This document shows, piece by piece, positions 7,016 through 9,357 of a DNA stretch of 9,357 nt. Where the stretch lies: assembly GCA_046541515.1 (NCBI GenBank), contig JBKHDD010000184.1:1-9357 (forward strand), read 5' to 3'. The translations under genes and the position numbers were made by a program. Each line of letters begins with the position of its first letter. The stretch's first letter is position 1. This DNA comes from CAYFVR01 sp046541515 (GTDB taxonomy: Bacteria; Desulfobacterota; Desulfobacteria; Desulfobacterales; Desulfococcaceae). The notes beneath the pieces are model-generated. The model ran no database searches and was not told where the DNA came from. It saw nothing but the letters and a program-made list of their open reading frames with translations.

Positions 7016-7041
7016 GGAGGGATAACGCTCGAATGAAGGGA

Positions 7042-7070
7042 AATATACGCCAGGGGAAAAATTGCGTCAA
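7042..7070 (-). promoter_or_regulatory. Sigma-70-type promoter for the flavoprotein gene
   Basis: Read on the minus strand: -35 TTGACG (7070-7065, five of six), a 17-nt spacer, and -10 TATATT (7047-7042, five of six). Transcription would start near 7035, about 80 nt before the ATG at 6955. Confidence 0.65.
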
Positions 7071-7219
7071 CCGGGCGGGCGCGGACGCCGTTGGCGCGAA
7101 ATCCAAGTTTATCGAGATTGTGCTTTTTTATGATCTATTAAATCATCTTGAAATCAGACGTTTATGGAGTGTTGACTTGCGGGTGGGGGTGTGGTAGCGG
7201 CTGTTCTTTTGAATTTTCC

Positions 7220-7252
7220 GGTTGCCTTGTCGGGTCCGCCCGTCCGGCAACC
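7220..7252 (+). promoter_or_regulatory. Two-tier hairpin upstream of purK
   Basis: GGTTGCC (7220-7226) pairs with GGCAACC (7246-7252). Inside it, CGGG (7231-7234) pairs with CCCG (7239-7242) across a TCCG loop, a member of the stable UNCG tetraloop class. No T run follows. It may be a structured purK leader element if transcription starts upstream of it; no promoter was found to prove that. Confidence 0.35.
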
Positions 7253-7365
7253 TTGCCTGCCTGGATGCATCCAAAGGCAAACCGTTCCCCCTTGAATGAA
7301 TGGGGCGGTTGGGTTTCATCCCGGCCGGCCCGAAATCACGAAAGCATTTTCGGCAAATTCCCACG

Positions 7366-8691
7366 ATGGTTATGCGCAAGGAAGAACGATACGACGGGAA
7401 CTTCCGTCCGAGCCCGAAACCTTCCCCGGCGGCCCTTCGGGGCGAACGCCCGGGGCGAACGCCGGTTTTGGTTCTCGGGGGCGGTCAACTGGGTCGGATG
7501 CTCGGCGAGGCGGCGGCCCGGCTGGACATCGCCCTAACGGTTCTCGACCCGACCCCGGACTGTCCGGCCGCCGCGACCACGTCCCGCCAAGTACATGGTT
7601 CCTTTCGAGAATATGACGACGTGCTCCGCGCGGCGGGCCTGGGAACCAATGCCGACGACTCCAGCCCCGGGAGGGAGCGGGAGGAAATGGCCGGTCGCCC
7701 CGACGCCGTTACGGTGGAGATCGAGTCGGTCAGCGTGGCGGCGTTGGACCGCATCGCCGCCGAGGGCATTCCCGTCCATCCCGCCCCGGAAGTCATCCGC
7801 GTCATCCAGGACAAGCTGGCCCAACGCCGTCGGGCCGAAGCGGCCGGACTTCCCGTTCCCCGGTTTGTGGCGCTTCCCGATCCGACTGCGGACCCGGAAG
7901 GCGCGGCGGCGGTCCTCCGCGATTTCGGGCTTCCGGCGGTGCAAAAACTGCGGTTTGGGGGATACGACGGACGGGGCGTCGCCATGTTGCGGCGTCGGGA
8001 AGAAACGGATGGTCCCGGCGGGGAACCGGGCGCGGCGGATTTGCCCTTGGCCGGTCCAAGCCTGCTGGAAGCGCCGGTGGACATGGACCGGGAGATTGCG
8101 GTGCTGGTGGCGCGAACGCCCGCCGGCGAATGCCGATCCTATCCGGCGGTGGAAATGGAGATGGACCCGGAACTCCACCTCGTGCGCGCCGTGCTGTATC
8201 CCGCCGAGATCCCCGACGCCACGGCGGAGGAAGCGCGGCGAATTGCCGAGGCGGCGGTGGCCGATCTGAACGGCGCAGGCATTTTTGCCGTGGAGCTTTT
8301 CATCGCCCGGGATGGACAAGTGATCATCAACGAGATCGCGCCGCGTCCCCACAACTCCGGCCACCTGACCATCGAAGCGGCCGAGACGGACCAGTACGAA
8401 CAACATCTTCGGGGCATTTTGGGATTGCCGCTGGGGTCCACCCGAATGCATTCCGCGGCGGCCATGGTGAACCTGATCGGGACCGGCGAAGAAGGGCCGA
8501 CCGTCTATCATGGTTACGAGGAAGCGCTGGCCATGGATGGGGTGCATCTGCATCTCTACGGAAAACATCGCTGCCGGCCGGGCCGGAAGATGGGGCATAT
8601 CACGGCGATTGCCGACACTCGTGAAGCGGCGCGGGAACGGGCCTTGCGGGCGGCGGAGGCGCTTTCGGTGCGGGGTCGTTCAAAGCACTGA
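7366..8691 (+). CDS. purK: N5-carboxyaminoimidazole ribonucleotide synthase
   Basis: This ATP-grasp enzyme converts AIR, ATP and bicarbonate to N5-CAIR in de novo purine synthesis, feeding PurE encoded just downstream. From ATG 7366 it has 441 aa. The N-terminal domain starts with GGGQLGRM (38-45). VTVEIESV (115-122) and the QDK motif (148-150) follow, then QKLRFGGYDGRGV (193-205) of the ATP-grasp domain. The catalytic INEIAPRPHNSGH block starts at N322. The protein exceeds the usual bacterial length (about 355-390) for two reasons: some 30 Arg/Pro-rich residues precede the core, and a polar insertion near 93-111 precedes the VEIESV strand. The VEIE form resembles yeast Ade2 and Bacteroidetes-type PurK more than the TYEFENV of E. 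coli. The start is uncertain: no good ribosome site precedes the candidate ATGs at 7300, 7366 or 7372, and 7300 would add 22 residues. I chose 7366 as the more compact option. Confidence 0.9.
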   Translation: MVMRKEERYDGNFRPSPKPSPAALRGERPGRTPVLVLGGGQLGRMLGEAAARLDIALTVLDPTPDCPAAATTSRQVHGSFREYDDVLRAAGLGTNADDSSPGREREEMAGRPDAVTVEIESVSVAALDRIAAEGIPVHPAPEVIRVIQDKLAQRRRAEAAGLPVPRFVALPDPTADPEGAAAVLRDFGLPAVQKLRFGGYDGRGVAMLRRREETDGPGGEPGAADLPLAGPSLLEAPVDMDREIAVLVARTPAGECRSYPAVEMEMDPELHLVRAVLYPAEIPDATAEEARRIAEAAVADLNGAGIFAVELFIARDGQVIINEIAPRPHNSGHLTIEAAETDQYEQHLRGILGLPLGSTRMHSAAAMVNLIGTGEEGPTVYHGYEEALAMDGVHLHLYGKHRCRPGRKMGHITAIADTREAARERALRAAEALSVRGRSKH

Positions 8692-8718
8692 AAATATTTG
8701 TTAAAATGTCGAATTCAG

Positions 8719-8738
8719 GTAGGGGCGCCGGCGGCGCC
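8719..8738. repeat. GTAGGGGCG-headed palindrome, copy 1
   Basis: GTAGGGGCG (8719-8727) leads into GGCGCC (8724-8729), GGC, GGCGCC (8733-8738), a perfect 6-bp inverted repeat with a 3-nt loop. The last bases overlap the next palindrome. The same 9-nt head recurs at 8875-8883. Confidence 0.55.
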
Positions 8739-8786
8739 GGAGGATGAATCCTCCGGCTGAATCCGAAAAGCCCGCTAAAGCGGGCT
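8737..8786 (-). repeat. Dispersed composite palindromic repeat, copy B, with terminator-like arm
   Basis: CCGGAGGATGAATCCTCCGG (8737-8756) is the same palindrome as in copy A with changed loop bases. AGCCCGCTAAAGCGGGCT (8769-8786) follows, a hairpin with an AAAA run on its left. Read on the minus strand this is hairpin, TTTT, linker, second hairpin, the same block order as copy A at 2241-2281. The first hairpin plus TTTT has the shape of a minus-strand intrinsic terminator, though no minus-strand gene in the window lies upstream of it. Confidence 0.7.
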
Positions 8787-8874
8787 CTCCCATGGCGTCT
8801 CGGTTTTAAGCGAAACGAACGATGCCCAGGGTATTTTCCGGGATTATCTCTACCGCTCATCTCGGGATAGGCAT

Positions 8875-8897
8875 GTAGGGGCGTATCGCATACGCCC
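8875..8897. repeat. GTAGGGGCG-headed palindrome, copy 2
   Basis: GTAGGGGCG (8875-8883) begins a hairpin whose arms are GGGCGTAT (8879-8886) and ATACGCCC (8890-8897), with loop CGC. It shares its head with the element at 8719 but has a different palindrome core, as members of an intergenic REP/MITE-like family often do. Confidence 0.55.
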
Positions 8898-8989
8898 TCG
8901 TCCCATCAGACGCAGTCGTTGATTTGGATTCCCAATAGGAACGGAATTTCCGCAATCAACCAAATGAAACCCGTTTTTCGGAGGATTGC

Positions 8990-9357
8990 ATGACCACGGC
9001 GGACATTGGCATCATCATGGGCAGCGACTCGGATTTGCCCGTCATGCGGGCGGCGGCCGAGGTGTGCGAAGAATTCGAGGTGTCCGCCGAGGTGACCATC
9101 GTCAGCGCCCACCGAACCCCGAAACGGCTGTACGAATACGCCGAGGGCGCGGTCGATCGCGGACTGAAAGTGATCATCGCCGGCGCCGGCGGCGCCGCAC
9201 ACCTGCCCGGCATGGTCGCCGCCATCACGCCGCTCCCGGTCATCGGCGTGCCGGTGGAAACCGGAACGCTTTCGGGCATCGACTCGCTCCTGTCCATCGT
9301 CCAAATGCCCAAAGGCGTTCCCGTCGCCACGGTGGCCATCAACAATGCGCGAAACGC
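8990..9357 (+). CDS. purE: N5-carboxyaminoimidazole ribonucleotide mutase, class I PurE (3' end beyond window)
   Basis: The visible 122 codons encode most of PurE, which converts N5-CAIR made by PurK to CAIR in purine synthesis. GGAGG at 8980-8984 lies 5 nt before ATG. Class I signatures are complete: MGSDSDLPVM (10-19), SAHRTP (39-44) with H41 as the likely catalytic histidine, AGAGGAAHLPGM (64-75), and QMPKGVPVATVAI near the right edge. The family is usually about 160-170 aa, so some 40 residues lie outside the window; no stop codon is reached. It follows purK on the same strand, but 298 bp away across several palindromes. Confidence 0.95.
   Translation, partial: MTTADIGIIMGSDSDLPVMRAAAEVCEEFEVSAEVTIVSAHRTPKRLYEYAEGAVDRGLKVIIAGAGGAAHLPGMVAAITPLPVIGVPVETGTLSGIDSLLSIVQMPKGVPVATVAINNARN

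Larger units (their letters stand above)
6956..7365. other. 410-bp divergent intergenic region between the flavoprotein gene and purK
   Basis: No convincing gene is seen here. Starting on the flavoprotein side it holds that gene's leader with a 7-bp hairpin (6993-7015) and its minus-strand promoter (7042-7070). Next is an AT-rich stretch (about 7098-7165), a G-rich run (about 7179-7200), and a two-tier hairpin (7220-7252) ahead of purK. Reading frames that cross it lack ribosome sites and family resemblance. I see no clear plus-strand promoter and no purine-riboswitch core. Confidence 0.6.
8692..8989. other. 298-bp purK-purE spacer filled with palindromes
   Basis: There is no gene in this spacer. 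In order it holds GTAGGGGCG plus a GC palindrome (8719-8738), composite repeat copy B (8737-8786), about 88 bp with no strong feature, a second GTAGGGGCG-headed palindrome (8875-8897), then unstructured sequence leading into the purE ribosome site GGAGG at 8980-8984. I see no convincing promoter for purE. Confidence 0.6.

Noticed and set aside
7179..7200. G-rich run as a G-quadruplex
   Set aside because: It has only two tracts of three or more G, the rest being pairs, so it does not meet the four-tract pattern.
7148..7537. Plus-strand open frame crossing the purK leader and start
   Set aside because: It runs out of frame into purK, lacks a ribosome site, and its sequence has no family resemblance.

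Overview
The window is a stretch of ordinary bacterial chromosome, GC-rich by eye (roughly 60%), with eight complete or partial genes that I can name to family level and one small unnamed membrane protein. I see no transposase, phage gene, tRNA, rRNA or CRISPR array. Strong Shine-Dalgarno sequences, sigma-70-like promoters, a Sec signal peptide and the gene content fit a Gram-negative-type heterotroph. Nothing present fixes the phylum. The dispersed palindromic repeats and a bacterial Yellow/MRJP-like protein suggest a larger, repeat-bearing environmental genome; that is inference only.

Left part (1-2341): a secreted Yellow/major-royal-jelly-like beta-propeller protein and a FabG-like short-chain dehydrogenase lie on the plus strand, 136 bp apart, each with its own good ribosome binding site. 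A dispersed palindromic repeat (2241-2281) follows, in the gap before the convergent lplA.

Middle (2342-5408): lplA (lipoate-protein ligase) and, upstream of it on the minus strand, a 76-aa C-tail-anchored membrane protein with a textbook promoter. Divergent from these, coaE (dephospho-CoA kinase, GTG start) is translationally coupled through an ATGA overlap to an aldo/keto reductase. That reductase overlaps, tail to tail by 19 bp, the next gene on the minus strand.

Right part (5390-9357): a 521-aa FAD/NAD(P) flavoprotein of the dihydrolipoamide dehydrogenase / soluble transhydrogenase fold lacks both redox cysteines but keeps the His-Glu pair. A 410-bp divergent intergenic region carries its promoter and two hairpins. 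Then come purK and, after a 298-bp spacer packed with palindromes, purE, which is cut by the right edge. PurK and PurE together convert AIR plus bicarbonate to CAIR in purine synthesis.

No wholly new multi-gene system is evident. The best leads are the inverted copies of a composite palindromic repeat at 2241-2281 and 8737-8786, the palindrome-filled purK-purE spacer, the cysteine-less flavoprotein, the ADE2-like features of PurK, and the small tail-anchored protein.
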